Part shown: piece by piece, positions 33,455 to 45,948 of the stretch | How positions within the stretch are numbered: position 1 is the first letter of the stretch | How the letters are laid out: each line of letters opens with the position of its first letter | Assembly: GCA_028724585.1 (NCBI GenBank) | Contig: JAQYCQ010000039.1 | Span: 60,632 to 124,631 of the forward strand | DNA: 64,000 nucleotides | Direction: 5' to 3' | Origin: Bacillota bacterium | GTDB taxonomy: Bacteria; Bacillota; Clostridia; Peptostreptococcales; Anaerovoracaceae | The notes under the pieces: model-generated | What the model was told of the DNA's origin: nothing | Database searches by the model: none | The model's input: only the letters and a program-made list of their open reading frames with translations | Made by a program: the position numbers and the translations under genes

Positions 33455-35710
33455 ATGCAGAGAAACAACGAGATAAGCTATCTTGCCGACCTCAACGACA
33501 AACAGTACGAGGCGGCTGTAAATACAGAAGGCCCTATGCTGATACTGGCAGGGGCGGGAAGCGGAAAGACCAGCACCATGACTCGCCGCATAGCCTATAT
33601 GATCCGCGAAAAGAACATATCGCCATATAATATCCTGGCGGTGACATTCACCAACAAAGCGGCGGCTGAGATGAGGGAGAGAGTGGAATCCCTGGTCGGT
33701 ACCGGCCTTAATATCTGGATAATGACATTCCATTCAGCCTGCCTGCGCATACTGCGCATGAACGCTGAGAAGGCCGGATATCTGCCCAATCTCACAGTCT
33801 ACGATCCTGTGGACCAGAAAACGGTAGTGAAGAACTGTATAAAGGCTGCCGGAGTGGACGACAAGATCTATACGCCAAAGATAGTCCTCAACCGCATAAG
33901 CAAGGCCAAGGAAAAGGGAATGGACAGCGCTGAGTACGCGGCTCAGGCCGGATCATATAAAGAACGGACCATAGCCAGCCTTTACGCAAGGTACGAGACT
34001 CAGCTCAAAAAGAACAACGCTATAGATTTCGACGATATGATCTGGCGCGTGGTCGTGATGTTCGAGCAGCATCCTGAAGTGCTGGAAAAGTACCAGGAAC
34101 GTTTCCACTACATCATGGTAGACGAGTATCAGGATACAAACGCCATGCAGTACAGGCTGGTAAAGATGCTGGCCGCGAAAAGCAGAAATATATGCGTGGT
34201 GGGTGACGACGACCAGTGTATTTATGAGTGGAGAGGCGCCGATATCAGCAATATCCTTTCTTTCGAAAAGGACTTTCCGGGCGCCCATGTCGTGAAGCTG
34301 GAGCAGAATTACCGTTCGGCGGGCAATATCCTCAAGGCGGCCCACAGCGTTATCTCTCACAATGTGCAGCGCAAGGACAAGAAGCTCTGGACAACAGCTG
34401 ATGACGGCAGCCAGATAACGTATAAGAGGCTGGACAACGAGAGGGCAGAGGCTGCATATATAGCAGACGAGATATCAGAGCTGACTTTTAAAGAAGGCCG
34501 CGGCTACAGCGATTTCGCGGTGCTCTACAGGACAAACGCCCAGTCGCGTACCTTTGAGGAAACCTTTGTGCAGAAGGGCATACCTTATGTGCTCAGGGGC
34601 AGCCTGAGGTTCTACGACCGCAAGGAGATCAAGGACATGATCGCCTATATGAGGCTGGTGGTGAACCCGGACGACGATATAGCCCTCATGAGAGTGATAA
34701 ACGAACCTAAGCGCGGTGTAGGGCCGAGGACCATGGAAAAGCTGGGCGTACTGGCCCAGCAGAGAGGCATTTCCCTGCTCAGGCTCATGACAGATGAATT
34801 CGTGGTCGGCGGCCTGTCGGCGAAGGCGGCGTCGGCCATAAGGGGCTTCGTCAGCCTGATAGCAGGCTGCAGGGCGGCTCTGGGCGATATGAGCGTAGAG
34901 GACATCTACGACAGGCTGCTGGCCGGAAGCGGATACCTCAGAATGCTCGAGGAACAGAACACTGACGAGGCGCAGAGCAGGCTCGAGAACCTCATGGAAT
35001 TCAAGTCGGCTATCGGCGAGCGCGTGAGCGCGGATCCGGAGATGACTCTTGAGGATTTCCTGGAAAACATCACCCTGGACGCTGAGGTCGAGAAGACGGA
35101 CGATGAAGCTTCGGACGACAAGGTGGTCCTCATGACCCTGCACAGCGCCAAAGGACTGGAGTTTCCGGTGGTATTCATGCCTGGACTGGAAGACGGACTC
35201 TTTCCCGGATACAGAGCTATGGACAGCGAGGAAGGCATTTCAGAAGAACGCCGCCTCTGCTATGTAGGCATAACAAGGGCCAAGCAGAAGCTCTACATGA
35301 CCAGCGCCAGGACCAGGACTCTCTACGGAAAGACGGACTATACAAAGGAATCCCAGTTCCTCTCGGAGCTGGATAATAACCTCCTGGACGAGGGATCTGA
35401 CCAGGTCGGAGCAGGCTCATACAACACCAGAAGCGACGGCTACAGGTCAGAGGTACATTATACGAGCGCGAACAGGCCTTTCGACCCTATAAGGGCCCAG
35501 GCCGAAAAGATAAAGAAAAAGAACAGCGACATCCAGAGGAGGACGCAGTCGGCGGCCGGAGTCTATAAGAAGGGCATGAAGGTGCGCCATAAAAAATTCG
35601 GCGAGGGCCTGGTCATAGATGTGACTGATTCTGTTGTCAAGGTAGCCTTCGATAAAGCAGGCATAAAAAAGCTGGCAGCGGGCATAGCTCCGCTGGAGAT
35701 CATAGGATAG
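33455..35710 (+). CDS. pcrA: ATP-dependent DNA helicase PcrA/UvrD
   Basis: A 751-residue superfamily 1A 3'-5' helicase used in repair, replication restart and removal of stalled RNA polymerase. Motifs: LAGAGSGKTSTMTRR (Walker A), VDEYQDTNAMQ (II), GDDDQCIYEWRGA (III), EQNYRS (IV), LMTLHSAKGLEF (V), RRLCYVGITRAK (VI). The C-terminal Tudor-like tail (GLVIDVTDSVVKVAF) binds RNA polymerase in PcrA. Length is typical. It is six bases upstream of ligA, the usual pcrA-ligA pair. Confidence 0.97.
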   Translation: MQRNNEISYLADLNDKQYEAAVNTEGPMLILAGAGSGKTSTMTRRIAYMIREKNISPYNILAVTFTNKAAAEMRERVESLVGTGLNIWIMTFHSACLRILRMNAEKAGYLPNLTVYDPVDQKTVVKNCIKAAGVDDKIYTPKIVLNRISKAKEKGMDSAEYAAQAGSYKERTIASLYARYETQLKKNNAIDFDDMIWRVVVMFEQHPEVLEKYQERFHYIMVDEYQDTNAMQYRLVKMLAAKSRNICVVGDDDQCIYEWRGADISNILSFEKDFPGAHVVKLEQNYRSAGNILKAAHSVISHNVQRKDKKLWTTADDGSQITYKRLDNERAEAAYIADEISELTFKEGRGYSDFAVLYRTNAQSRTFEETFVQKGIPYVLRGSLRFYDRKEIKDMIAYMRLVVNPDDDIALMRVINEPKRGVGPRTMEKLGVLAQQRGISLLRLMTDEFVVGGLSAKAASAIRGFVSLIAGCRAALGDMSVEDIYDRLLAGSGYLRMLEEQNTDEAQSRLENLMEFKSAIGERVSADPEMTLEDFLENITLDAEVEKTDDEASDDKVVLMTLHSAKGLEFPVVFMPGLEDGLFPGYRAMDSEEGISEERRLCYVGITRAKQKLYMTSARTRTLYGKTDYTKESQFLSELDNNLLDEGSDQVGAGSYNTRSDGYRSEVHYTSANRPFDPIRAQAEKIKKKNSDIQRRTQSAAGVYKKGMKVRHKKFGEGLVIDVTDSVVKVAFDKAGIKKLAAGIAPLEIIG

Positions 35711-37741
<2,031 letters not shown>

Positions 37742-37806
37742 CGCGGTACATTGATATGAACAGATAATATATATTGATAAACAGGCAGGTCAGCCTCCGG
37801 CTTCCC

Positions 37807-37840
37807 GCGCGCTCTGCGCGCCCCCGCGGGCGGAGCCCGC
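37807..37840. repeat. Two adjacent short palindromes after ligA
   Basis: GCGCGCTCTGCGCGC (37807-37821) and GCGGGCGGAGCCCGC (37826-37840), each with six-base perfect arms around a three-base centre. The first has the variant centre TCT. Confidence 0.65.
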
Positions 37841-37885
37841 GAAAACCGCTGAAGGACGCCTGTCTGGAGAAGAGAAAGAACAGAA

Positions 37886-38887
37886 ATGAAGACCGGAAAG
37901 CTGGACAACAGCACACTCGAAAGAATTGTCTTAAACAAGATTAAATACAGAAGGGACGAGGTGAAGGTCAGTCCGGCGGTCGGAGAGGACTGCGCGGTTA
38001 TAGACTTCGGAGATTACAACTGCGTTATGTCTACAGACCCGATAACCGCCGCAGTAAAGGACATAGGCCGCCTCGCGATCAATATTTCCTGCAACGACAT
38101 TGCGTCCAACGGCTGCCAGCCGCTGGGGATAATGCTCACCGTGATGCTGCCGCCGGAGATCACAGAAGAAGAGATAGCGCGCATCATGGATGACGCCGCT
38201 GACGAAGCCGCGAAAGTAAAGGTCCAGATCATAGGCGGCCACACAGAGATAACCCCTGTGGTCAAAGCACCTGTCATCTCGGCGACCGCTGTGGGCCGCC
38301 AGCCGGTAAATGACGGAGTATACAGGAAAGCGGCTCCCGGCGACTATATCATCATGACAAAGGCGGTGGGCCTTGAAGGAAGCGGGATCATCGCTTCTGA
38401 CAGGACTGAAGAGTGCAGAAAATTCCTCAATGAAGACGAGATAGCGGAAGCTGAGTCTTATCTGGAAGAGACCAGCGTGGTGCGTGAAGGAGTCATAGCC
38501 GGAAAAGCCGGCGCCGGCCCTATGCACGATGTTACAGAAGGCGGCATAGCCGGGGCTCTCTGGGAGATCACCAGGATAGGCGGTGTGGGAGCCGATGTGG
38601 ATTTCGACAGAGTGCCGGTCAGGCCGGTCACTAAGAAGATATGCGATCATTACGGACTGAATCCTTACAGGCTCATATCAAGCGGCTGCATGCTGATCAT
38701 AGCTCAGCTGGAGGCTTTGGACAGGCTTAAGGCGGCGTTCGCGGAGGGCAGTGTCGACTACACGGTCATAGGCCGTATAGTTCCTGAAGGCGAAGGAGTA
38801 AAGATAGATCCGCCGGGAAGCGATGAGCTCATGAAGGCTCTTTACGGGGAAACTGACATCACTGTCCGCCGGCAAAAATCTAGTTGA
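37886..38887 (+). CDS. AIR synthase-related (PurM/HypE-fold) protein
   Basis: A 333-residue ATP-dependent PurM-superfamily protein with GEDCAVIDF, STDPIT, INISCNDIASNGCQP, GGHTE and HDVTEGGIAGALWEI. These place it with the HypE/ThiL/SelD-like 'AIR synthase' proteins rather than with PurM itself. No [NiFe]-hydrogenase or hyp gene is nearby, so a HypE role is unlikely. Function is unknown. It lies between ligA and the SRP RNA gene; the SRP promoter overlaps its final codons. Confidence 0.8.
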   Translation: MKTGKLDNSTLERIVLNKIKYRRDEVKVSPAVGEDCAVIDFGDYNCVMSTDPITAAVKDIGRLAINISCNDIASNGCQPLGIMLTVMLPPEITEEEIARIMDDAADEAAKVKVQIIGGHTEITPVVKAPVISATAVGRQPVNDGVYRKAAPGDYIIMTKAVGLEGSGIIASDRTEECRKFLNEDEIAEAESYLEETSVVREGVIAGKAGAGPMHDVTEGGIAGALWEITRIGGVGADVDFDRVPVRPVTKKICDHYGLNPYRLISSGCMLIIAQLEALDRLKAAFAEGSVDYTVIGRIVPEGEGVKIDPPGSDELMKALYGETDITVRRQKSS

Positions 38888-38912
38888 CGTAAAGGCACTC
38901 ATTTTATATAAT
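38884..38912 (+). promoter_or_regulatory. Sigma-A promoter of the SRP RNA gene
   Basis: TTGACG (38884-38889), 17-bp spacer, TATAAT (38907-38912): near consensus, with transcription expected from about 38919. The -35 overlaps the AIR-synthase-like stop codon. Confidence 0.85.
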
Positions 38913-38944
38913 AATCGTTGCAGTTGTCCTTTGATGGCTTTATC

Positions 38945-39047
38945 GGTCTGGCGTCGGGTCCTGCGCAATAAGAGCCTGTGAACCTCGTCAGGTCCGGAAG
39001 GAAGCAGCGATAAGCGGTGTCTCTTATGTGCCGCAGATCAGTCTGAT
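38945..39047 (+). ncRNA. ffs: Signal recognition particle RNA (conserved core; transcript probably 38920-39081)
   Basis: The SRP hallmark is clear: GTCAGGTCCGGAAGGAAGCA, followed by GCGATAAG, forms the helix 8 apical loop bound by Ffh. The flanking strands pair (CTGCG with CGCAG; ATAAGAG with CTCTTAT). Pairing continues outward, TTGTCCTTT...GGCTTTATCGG (38924-38946) with CCGGTAGAGCC...AAAGGACAA (39055-39076), so the whole transcript looks like one ~155-base rod ending in a T-run. No Alu-domain sequence is seen. It lies just upstream of dnaX, its common neighbour in Bacillota. Confidence 0.93.
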
Positions 39048-39063
39048 GTCATTCCGGTAGAGC

Positions 39064-39083
39064 CTTTAAAGGACAATTTTTTT
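39064..39083 (+). terminator. Terminal stem and T-run of the SRP RNA
   Basis: AAAGGACAA closes the long helix with the 5' end of the transcript and is followed by seven T. The terminator stem is the SRP RNA's own terminal helix. Confidence 0.7.
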
Positions 39084-39148
39084 ATATCCGGTATCTGTCC
39101 GGCTGTCACGGCCGGCGATCCTGCCGCGGTATTCTGATGGAGGATATT

Positions 39149-40894
39149 ATGCATCAAGCTTTATACAGAGAATTCAGGCCTTCGCGCTTCGAGGAGCTGA
39201 TAGGCCAGGATCATATCGTAAGGATACTGAAAAGCCAGATAGCGTCTGGGAGCACCAGCCACGCATATCTCTTCAGCGGGACGCGCGGCACGGGCAAGAC
39301 GACTACGGCCAGGATCCTGGCTAAGGCGCTGAACTGTACCGGAGAAGGAGAGAAACCGTGCGGCGTGTGCGATAACTGCCGGGCTATAGCGGAAGGCTCC
39401 TTCATAGATGTAATAGAGATAGACGCCGCTTCAAATAACGGCGTTGACAATATAAGAGACCTGACGGACAGCGTCATGTACGCTCCTACCGTCGGGAAAT
39501 ATAAAGTATATATAATAGACGAGGTGCATATGCTGTCGCAGGGAGCCTTCAACGCCCTGCTGAAGACTCTGGAGGAACCGCCGGAGTACGTCGTGTTCAT
39601 ACTTGCGACGACAGAGCCGCAGAAGGTGCCGGCCACTATCCTTTCCAGGTGCATGAGGCTGGACTTCAGGCGTGTTTCAGAGAAAGCCCTTGTCGAAAAC
39701 ATGCGCCGCATCTGCGACGCCAAGGGCATAGAAGCCGAGGACGGAGCCCTGTCGCTCATAGCTGTCAACGCTGACGGGTCGGTCAGGGACAGCCTGAGCA
39801 TACTGGAGCAGTGCATATGCCCGGGAGAGCCCCTGCGCAGGGACGACGCAGCGGCGGTGCTCGGCACAGCAGGCGAGGAATCGCTGCTGAAGCTTACCGA
39901 CTGCGTCATAGATTCCGATACCTCGGGCGCCCTGCTCATGCTCAATAACATAATCAACAGCGGAGCGGACGTACGCTCCTTCATGAAGGAATGGCTGGAG
40001 CATTTCAGGAACCTGCTCCTGGCGCGCTATGTCGACAAGCCGGGGGATATGCTCAACATGTCCGACGAGAACGCGGCGCGCCTCATAGCTCAGGCAGGCC
40101 GCGTATCACAGGATTTCCTGGACAGGGCTGTGCGGGAGCTGACAGGCACTATATCAGAGACGCGATGGTCGCCGCGGCCGCGCGTGATGCTGGAGATGAG
40201 CATAGTCAAGCTGAGCCAGCCTCAGGATAAGGCAGCTGAAGCAGTGGTCGGGCCGCAGAGCGGACAGGCTGCTCAAAGGCAGGCCACCGCTCCTTCTGTA
40301 CAGGCAGGAGCAGGCCGGGTACAGGCGCAGCCACAGCCGCGGCCGCGCGCAGCGACTCCGGATCCGGCACCGGCACCGCAAATGGCGGCTGAGCCTCAGC
40401 CAGCGGTCTTCGAAGAGGATCCGTATATAGACCAGTATCAGGACATCCCTCCATGGGAGGAACTGAGTCCGGCGCCAGAGCCTGATGTATCCGCGCCGGT
40501 AAGGCAGGAAGAAGCTGCCGCTCCGGCCGGTGCTGAAGCGGCGAAGCCTCAGCCAGTGGATCAGGCGGCAGGCGGATTCAGCGAGATGGACTGGAGAGAA
40601 GCGGTGGAAGCCGCTGCCTCACAGCACGGCATGTTCAGCAGGCTGAACGGAAGGACACATCTGGTCGGCGCTGATGGCGATATGATAAGAGTCAGCTGCG
40701 ACGACGACAATACTGAAACCATGCTGAGGAACAGGGCTAAGGCGGCTCTGGAAGAGATAATAGAAAAACAGATGGGAAAGCATTTTTCCATTGATATAGT
40801 AAAAAAAAACATGAGCGGTAATGGCGGCGCGGACGCCGACAGGCAGAGGGAAGAGCTCGAAGCCTTTTTCGGCCGCAGCGTCGACATCAATTAG
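39149..40894 (+). CDS. dnaX: DNA polymerase III subunit gamma/tau
   Basis: About 581 residues, the clamp-loader ATPase. GTRGTGKTTTAR (Walker A), a Cys4-type zinc motif (CTGEGEKPCGVCDNC), IIDEVHMLS (Walker B) and SRCMRLDFRR (SRC motif) lie in the first 200 residues. A long Pro/Ala/Gln-rich linker (~365-480) leads to the tau-type C-terminal domain. The ATG at 39149 follows GGAGG by seven bases and is preferred to 39137. A run of nine A (40801-40809) lies near the end, too far downstream to make a classical short gamma form. It heads the dnaX-ybaB-recR operon. Confidence 0.97.
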   Translation: MHQALYREFRPSRFEELIGQDHIVRILKSQIASGSTSHAYLFSGTRGTGKTTTARILAKALNCTGEGEKPCGVCDNCRAIAEGSFIDVIEIDAASNNGVDNIRDLTDSVMYAPTVGKYKVYIIDEVHMLSQGAFNALLKTLEEPPEYVVFILATTEPQKVPATILSRCMRLDFRRVSEKALVENMRRICDAKGIEAEDGALSLIAVNADGSVRDSLSILEQCICPGEPLRRDDAAAVLGTAGEESLLKLTDCVIDSDTSGALLMLNNIINSGADVRSFMKEWLEHFRNLLLARYVDKPGDMLNMSDENAARLIAQAGRVSQDFLDRAVRELTGTISETRWSPRPRVMLEMSIVKLSQPQDKAAEAVVGPQSGQAAQRQATAPSVQAGAGRVQAQPQPRPRAATPDPAPAPQMAAEPQPAVFEEDPYIDQYQDIPPWEELSPAPEPDVSAPVRQEEAAAPAGAEAAKPQPVDQAAGGFSEMDWREAVEAAASQHGMFSRLNGRTHLVGADGDMIRVSCDDDNTETMLRNRAKAALEEIIEKQMGKHFSIDIVKKNMSGNGGADADRQREELEAFFGRSVDIN

Positions 40895-40912
40895 CAGTAA
40901 GGAGTAAGAAAA

Positions 40913-41263
40913 ATGGGCAAAGGTATGAGAGCGGGCAAACGTCCGCGCCAGAGACAGGGAAACATGCAGGCACAGCTTCAGCAGATGCAGGCTGTACAGG
41001 CTCTTATGGAAAAGACTCAGGAAGAGATCGAAGCTAAGGAATTCGAAGTGTCTTCAGGCGGCGGTGCCGTTACTGTAAAGGTAAACGGCAAAAGAGAGCT
41101 TCTCGACGTTAAGATCCAGCCTGAAGCGGTGGATCCGGACGATGTGGAAATGCTCCAGGACCTGATCATGACTGCCGTAAACGAAGCTATGAAGCAGGTA
41201 GCGGAGTACAGCGAGAGCGAGATGTCCAAGGTAACAGGCGGCATCAATATCCCGGGCCTTTAA
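40913..41263 (+). CDS. YbaB/EbfC nucleoid-associated protein
   Basis: A 116-residue DNA-binding protein of the YbaB family. A basic, Gln/Met-rich N-terminal helix ([19 protein letters not shown]) is followed by the conserved [23 protein letters not shown] strand region, with a helical tail. AAGGAG precedes the ATG. It lies between dnaX and recR, the canonical order. Confidence 0.93.
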   Translation: MGKGMRAGKRPRQRQGNMQAQLQQMQAVQALMEKTQEEIEAKEFEVSSGGGAVTVKVNGKRELLDVKIQPEAVDPDDVEMLQDLIMTAVNEAMKQVAEYSESEMSKVTGGINIPGL

Positions 41264-41275
41264 TGGAGGGCTGAT

Positions 41276-41878
41276 ATGGGCTACAGATTTCCGGGTCCCT
41301 TCGAGAACCTGGTAAAACAGCTTTCGGGGCTGCCGGGCATAGGAGGCAAGACTGCCCAGCGCCTGGCGTTTCACATACTCTCAATGCCTGATGAAAAGGC
41401 TTCCCAGCTGGCGGGCGCTATCACCGAAGCAAAATCTAAAATGAAATACTGCTCGGTGTGCGGGAACCTGACAGACCAGGATCCTTGCGCCATCTGCTCA
41501 GACGAATCCAGGGACAAGACCACCATCTGCGTGGTGGAACAGGCCAGGGACGTGGCTGCCCTGGAAAGGACGAGGGAGTACAGAGGACTTTACCATGTCC
41601 TTCACGGAGCTATCTCGCCGATGGACGGGATAGGGCCGGACGATATAAATCTGAAACAGCTTATCATCAGGCTTCAGAACAGTGATGTCAAGGAAGTCAT
41701 CCTGGCTACAAACCCGACCATAGAAGGGGAGGCTACGGCCATGTACGCCGCCCGGCTGATAAAGCCGTCGGGTATCAGGGTCACGAGGATCGCGCACGGC
41801 ATTCCTGTGGGCGGCGACCTCGAATATACAGACGAGGTCACACTTTCAAAAGCGATGGACGGAAGGCGGGACCTGTAG
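41276..41878 (+). CDS. recR: Recombination mediator RecR
   Basis: A 200-residue RecR, which loads RecA together with RecO/RecF. The N-terminal HhH ([18 protein letters not shown]), the Cys4 zinc finger ([16 protein letters not shown]) and the Toprim domain ([26 protein letters not shown]) are all intact. Confidence 0.97.
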   Translation: MGYRFPGPFENLVKQLSGLPGIGGKTAQRLAFHILSMPDEKASQLAGAITEAKSKMKYCSVCGNLTDQDPCAICSDESRDKTTICVVEQARDVAALERTREYRGLYHVLHGAISPMDGIGPDDINLKQLIIRLQNSDVKEVILATNPTIEGEATAMYAARLIKPSGIRVTRIAHGIPVGGDLEYTDEVTLSKAMDGRRDL

Positions 41879-41944
41879 CGGCTGTATGCTGCTGCCCCGC
41901 CTTTTTGAGTAAGCGCAGACATACGCGCTATATGGAGGTTTTAA

Positions 41945-42193
41945 ATGCATCAGGTATATAACACAAGCGGTACATGCTCAGTCCAGCTGGAGTTCGACAT
42001 AGATGAAAACGGACTCATCCATAACATCAAATATCTCGGCGGCTGCGACGGCAATCTTAAAGCTATAGGACTGCTGGCGGAGGGCAAAAAGGCGTCCGAG
42101 ATCGCGGATACTCTCGAAGGCCTCAGATGCGGCTTCAAGCAGACATCATGCGGCGACCAGCTCTCCAAGGCTATACGCCAGGCAGGCTTCTAA
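41945..42193 (+). CDS. TSCPD-domain protein (TIGR03905 type)
   Basis: An 82-residue protein consisting of a TSCPD-like domain: TSGTCSVQLEFDIDENG, GGCDGNLKAIG and a C-terminal CGFKQTSCGDQLSKAI with conserved Cys. The same domain is found at the C-terminus of some vitamin B12-dependent ribonucleotide reductases. Its function as a free protein is unknown. GGAGG is seven bases before the ATG. It sits one base upstream of addB. Confidence 0.8.
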   Translation: MHQVYNTSGTCSVQLEFDIDENGLIHNIKYLGGCDGNLKAIGLLAEGKKASEIADTLEGLRCGFKQTSCGDQLSKAIRQAGF

Positions 42194-42194
42194 G

Positions 42195-45100
42195 ATGCTT
42201 AACATGTATTTCGGTTCTGCCGATTTCGACCTGGAACGGTTTATGTTCGGGCAGGCGGCGGAACGCATGCCTGACCCTGCCATAGTGATGGTCCCTGACC
42301 AGTTTACCCTTCAGGCCGAAAGAGACGCGCTGGAATACATGAGGGCGGATACCCTTCTCAACCTGGAGATAATGAGCCGGTCGGGCTTCACCAGAAAGAT
42401 ACTCGACAGCACGGGACATCCGGCCGGGATACCGGTGACAAAATACGGGCGTTTCATGCTCCTGGCCGGCATAGTCAGGAAATCCGGACCCGGCGGGGTC
42501 TTCTCAGAATATATCAGAGGGAGCCGCGCGGCAAGGACGTCTTTTTCGCAGATGCTGAACGACGAGATCTCGGAGCTCAAGCAGTTCGGGATCATGCCGG
42601 ACGACCTGCGGGTCATGTCCGAGGCCTTCGATGGCAGCGTGCTGGGCAAAAAGCTCAGCCAGACTGCTGATATCTACCAGGCCTATCAGGAAAAGACCGC
42701 CGGCACATATAACGATAACGATGACCTGCAGAGGGCAGCGGCCGAACAGATGGGAGATTTCGCCCGCATAAAGGACACCGTACTCTGGGTCTACGGCTTC
42801 GAATACATGGCTCCGGCGATGATGGAGCTCATAGTCTCCGCGGCTGAGTACGCTCCGGCAGTAAACGTGGTCTTTACCGGGGAAGACGAAAACAGACCCG
42901 AATACGATATGTTCCACCGCATGACGTCCGCTCTGCGGACAAAGTGCGAAGAGCACGGAGTGGAATTAAAAGCGCATGAAGTGCCGGAAAAATATAGAGA
43001 CATAAGGTCTCCTAAGGTGACCATAGCCGCGGCCGGTGATTTCTACACAGAAGCCGAGGCTGCCGCTGGCCGGATAGCGGAGCTGGTCAGGGACGAAGGC
43101 CTGCGCTACAGAGATATAGCTGTGATCTGCAATGACATGGAAGTGAGGGGGCCGATAATAGCCCGCGCCTTCAGGCAGTACGGCATACCGCTTTTCTTCG
43201 ACAGCAGGAGGCCCGTCATGCAGGAGCCTGCTATTGAGTTCATCTGCGCGCTCATAGACTGCGCTGCCGGAGGCAGGCAGTTCGACGATGTGTTCAGGAT
43301 GCTGAGGACAGGCTTCGGTCCTGTAGACGGCAGTGAATGCGACAGGCTGGAGATGTACTGCCGCAGGTACCATATAAAGAGCGGACGCTGGAAGAAGGAT
43401 TTCAGGTACGGCGAAGAAGAGGAAGGTATCGAAGGGTTAGCTGAAATTAACCGCATGCGCGCTGACGTATCTGACTTCCTCGGCAGCTTCGAAGATCTGT
43501 TCAGGGATAAACTGACGGTGAGGGAAAAGACCGAAGCCCTCTATTACTTCCTGACAGATACAGCAGGTATGTACGACAGGATACAGGCTGCCGCGGATGA
43601 CCTGGAAGCCAGGAATATGCGCGAGAGCGCTGAGACAGCCCGCCAGATGTGGAAGACTGTGATCGGCATCATGGACCAGATGGTACAGGTGGCCGGAGAC
43701 GACGAAACAGATGCTGAAGAGTACAGCGAGATGTTCCGCGAGGGGCTGAGCCAGCTGGAGATAGGCCTGATCCCGGCTACCGGTGACCAGGTGCTCCTGG
43801 GCAGCATGCAGAGGACCCGCACCGGCGATATCAAAGCCCTGTTCGTCATGGGCGCCAACGATGGCGTCCTTCCTGAAGAGGGCAGCGCCGACGGAATATT
43901 CTCGGATCTCGAGAAGAGGGCTGTCGAAGAGCGCTTCAGGGCTGTAGGGCGCACGGACGCTGCCAGGAACATGGAGCAGGATCTCGATATCTACAAGAAT
44001 ACTTCCAGAGTGAGCGGCTGGCTGTTCATCTCATATGCTTCCCAGGATATCGAAGGAAGCGAGATCAGGCCTTCATCGCTCATCCAGTCGATCAGGAACA
44101 GGTATAAGGAACAGGAACAGGATATAGAGGAGCTGGATATCGGAGATCTCACAGAGCCTATGAGGCTGATACAGACAAAAGGAGGAACGGTTCCGCACCT
44201 GGCCGCAGTGCTCAGAAAAGCCGCGGACAGCGGCGAAGGACCTGAAGACGCCTGGAAGGCGGCATCCCTTCTTCTCTACGGTTCTTCTTCCTTTGAGGCG
44301 ATGAAAGAAGGCCTTTTCTTCACCAGGAAAGCCGAGAAGCTTAGGCGCAGCACCGTAGAAGACCTTTACAGCAAAGATGTCGGAGGCAGAAAAGCTGTCA
44401 CGCTGTCGGCATCGAGGATAGAGAAATTCTCAAGATGCCCATTTTCCTTCTTTGTCGCCTACGGGCTGAGGCCGAAAGAGAACAGGCCCTTCGACGTCGA
44501 CTCGCGGTCCATAGGCGAGATATTCCACTACTGCTTCATGAGAGCGGTAAAGGAGCTTTCAGCCAAAGGAATGCCTGTCGACTCGCCGCAGGAGTCTCTG
44601 TGGCTCAGGGCAGGCGAAGCCGATGTCCGCGGAGCGGTCGAAAGATACGTGGATGAGTATACTGAAAGCTACAGGGAAGGCGTGTTCGGATATTCCGACT
44701 ACAGCATCTATATCAGGGAAAGGCTCAAGGAGGCTGTCTTCGTCAATGTCTGGATCCTGGTCACACAGGTGCGGAAGGGCAGGATCCGCAGGATCCACTT
44801 CGAAAGGGAATTCAGGCGCGGCAGCAGGTCCGCTTTTCCGCCGGTCGAGCTGACTCTGGAGAGCGGAAGGACAGTATGCCTGGAAGGTAAGATAGACAGG
44901 ATAGACGAGATCGCGGCCAGAGGCGATGAAGAACACACTTATGTGAGCATCATAGACTACAAGACGGGCAGCGATAAGTTCAAGCTCCAGCAGGTAGAAG
45001 CCGGCGTCATGCTGCAGCTCATGATCTACCTCAAGGGCGCCATGGGCGGCATAAGGGACGCTAAGCCTGCAGGAGTATTCTATTTCCCGGCTCGCGAGCA

Positions 45101-45512
45101 TGTCGTGGACGTGACGGAGCATCCGGACATTTCGGACGATTCGCTGAAGGCTGAGATCATGAAAGAATCGGTTCTCGATGGTATCATAAACGGCGGGGAA
45201 GGCATAGTGGAAAGCATGGACAGCTCTCTGGAAGCGGGCCAGAATTCTATGGTCATTCCTGTGAGCAGGAACAAGGATTCGTCCATAGGCAAGAGCGCAA
45301 AGATCCTGGCGCCGGAGAAATTCGACGAGCTGATCTCAGATGTCGATGAAATACTGGAGCAGGCCGCTTCGCGGCTTTCCGACGGCTCCGCCGACGCGGA
45401 CCCTAAGGTCGCGGGCGGATTCGACGCCTGCACTTTCTGCGGATACCGCAGTATATGCGGTATTGAACTCACAGGGAGAAAGAAAATTGAGGAAAATACT
45501 GAGACTGTCTGA
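42195..45512 (+). CDS. addB: ATP-dependent helicase/deoxyribonuclease subunit B (AddB)
   Basis: A 1105-residue protein matching AddB, one half of the RecBCD-like AddAB double-strand-break resection machine. It has the degraded helicase N-terminus ([19 protein letters not shown]), [10 protein letters not shown], a C-terminal PD-(D/E)xK nuclease ([24 protein letters not shown]) and Fe-S cysteines near the end ([14 protein letters not shown]). The usual partner addA is not next to it: the following genes are NusG domain II and Gx transporter genes. An imperfect CGGAG-core palindrome lies at 44625-44639 inside the gene. Confidence 0.93.
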   Translation: MLNMYFGSADFDLERFMFGQAAERMPDPAIVMVPDQFTLQAERDALEYMRADTLLNLEIMSRSGFTRKILDSTGHPAGIPVTKYGRFMLLAGIVRKSGPGGVFSEYIRGSRAARTSFSQMLNDEISELKQFGIMPDDLRVMSEAFDGSVLGKKLSQTADIYQAYQEKTAGTYNDNDDLQRAAAEQMGDFARIKDTVLWVYGFEYMAPAMMELIVSAAEYAPAVNVVFTGEDENRPEYDMFHRMTSALRTKCEEHGVELKAHEVPEKYRDIRSPKVTIAAAGDFYTEAEAAAGRIAELVRDEGLRYRDIAVICNDMEVRGPIIARAFRQYGIPLFFDSRRPVMQEPAIEFICALIDCAAGGRQFDDVFRMLRTGFGPVDGSECDRLEMYCRRYHIKSGRWKKDFRYGEEEEGIEGLAEINRMRADVSDFLGSFEDLFRDKLTVREKTEALYYFLTDTAGMYDRIQAAADDLEARNMRESAETARQMWKTVIGIMDQMVQVAGDDETDAEEYSEMFREGLSQLEIGLIPATGDQVLLGSMQRTRTGDIKALFVMGANDGVLPEEGSADGIFSDLEKRAVEERFRAVGRTDAARNMEQDLDIYKNTSRVSGWLFISYASQDIEGSEIRPSSLIQSIRNRYKEQEQDIEELDIGDLTEPMRLIQTKGGTVPHLAAVLRKAADSGEGPEDAWKAASLLLYGSSSFEAMKEGLFFTRKAEKLRRSTVEDLYSKDVGGRKAVTLSASRIEKFSRCPFSFFVAYGLRPKENRPFDVDSRSIGEIFHYCFMRAVKELSAKGMPVDSPQESLWLRAGEADVRGAVERYVDEYTESYREGVFGYSDYSIYIRERLKEAVFVNVWILVTQVRKGRIRRIHFEREFRRGSRSAFPPVELTLESGRTVCLEGKIDRIDEIAARGDEEHTYVSIIDYKTGSDKFKLQQVEAGVMLQLMIYLKGAMGGIRDAKPAGVFYFPAREHVVDVTEHPDISDDSLKAEIMKESVLDGIINGGEGIVESMDSSLEAGQNSMVIPVSRNKDSSIGKSAKILAPEKFDELISDVDEILEQAASRLSDGSADADPKVAGGFDACTFCGYRSICGIELTGRKKIEENTETV
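44625..44639. repeat. CGGAG-core palindrome inside addB
   Basis: GTCCGCGGAGCGGTC, one mismatch from a perfect palindrome, encoding VRGA in frame. Confidence 0.5.
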
Positions 45513-45948
45513 CATCATATTGATAATAGCGCTGGCAGTCGTCTGCGCCCTGACCTCATGGCTGGCCTGGCATGCCGGCAGCGGGGGGAAGACCGTGAAG
45601 GTGCAGGCAGACGGAAAGATATACGGCACCTACGATCTGGATAAGGACCAGGTCGTAGATATAGACACCGGTCTGGGGCATAATCAGCTGACGATAAAAG
45701 ACGGCAAGGCCCTTATGACCGAGGCCAGCTGCCCCGATAAATACTGCATGAACCAGCATAAGTCGCAGGGAGGCATAGACAGATCCAACGAAACACTGAT
45801 CTGCCTTCCCAACAAGGTCATAGTTTCCATCGAGGGCGATGAGAGCGAGGACAGCGGAAAGGACGCGGAGGAAAAAACGCCTGACGCTGTATCCGGCTCC
45901 CCGACCGCAGGAAACAGCCAGTCCGGAGGTGAGAACGATGCAGGGTAG
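45487..45948 (+). CDS. NusG domain II-containing membrane-anchored protein
   Basis: About 153 residues from a TTG start (45487), which has AGGGAG nine bases upstream and overlaps addB by 26 bp. One N-terminal membrane span ([19 protein letters not shown]) is followed by the small beta-rich NusG-II domain ([31 protein letters not shown] with paired Cys; [11 protein letters not shown]) and an acidic, low-complexity tail. The domain would be extracytoplasmic. These proteins commonly travel with Gx transporters and FMN-dependent electron-transfer genes; their exact role is unknown. The end overlaps the next start by 11 bases. Confidence 0.8.
   Translation: MRKILRLSDIILIIALAVVCALTSWLAWHAGSGGKTVKVQADGKIYGTYDLDKDQVVDIDTGLGHNQLTIKDGKALMTEASCPDKYCMNQHKSQGGIDRSNETLICLPNKVIVSIEGDESEDSGKDAEEKTPDAVSGSPTAGNSQSGGENDAG

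Noticed and set aside
32312..33733. 473-codon minus-strand open frame, and similar frames at 35447-36790 and 57677-58684
   Set aside because: Shadows of the nucleoside kinase/pcrA, ligA and valS genes; composition is typical of antisense frames.
40801..40809. A9 run as a dnaX slippage site generating gamma
   Set aside because: It lies about 30 codons from the end, so slippage would only change the extreme C-terminus; the classical site lies before the tau domain.
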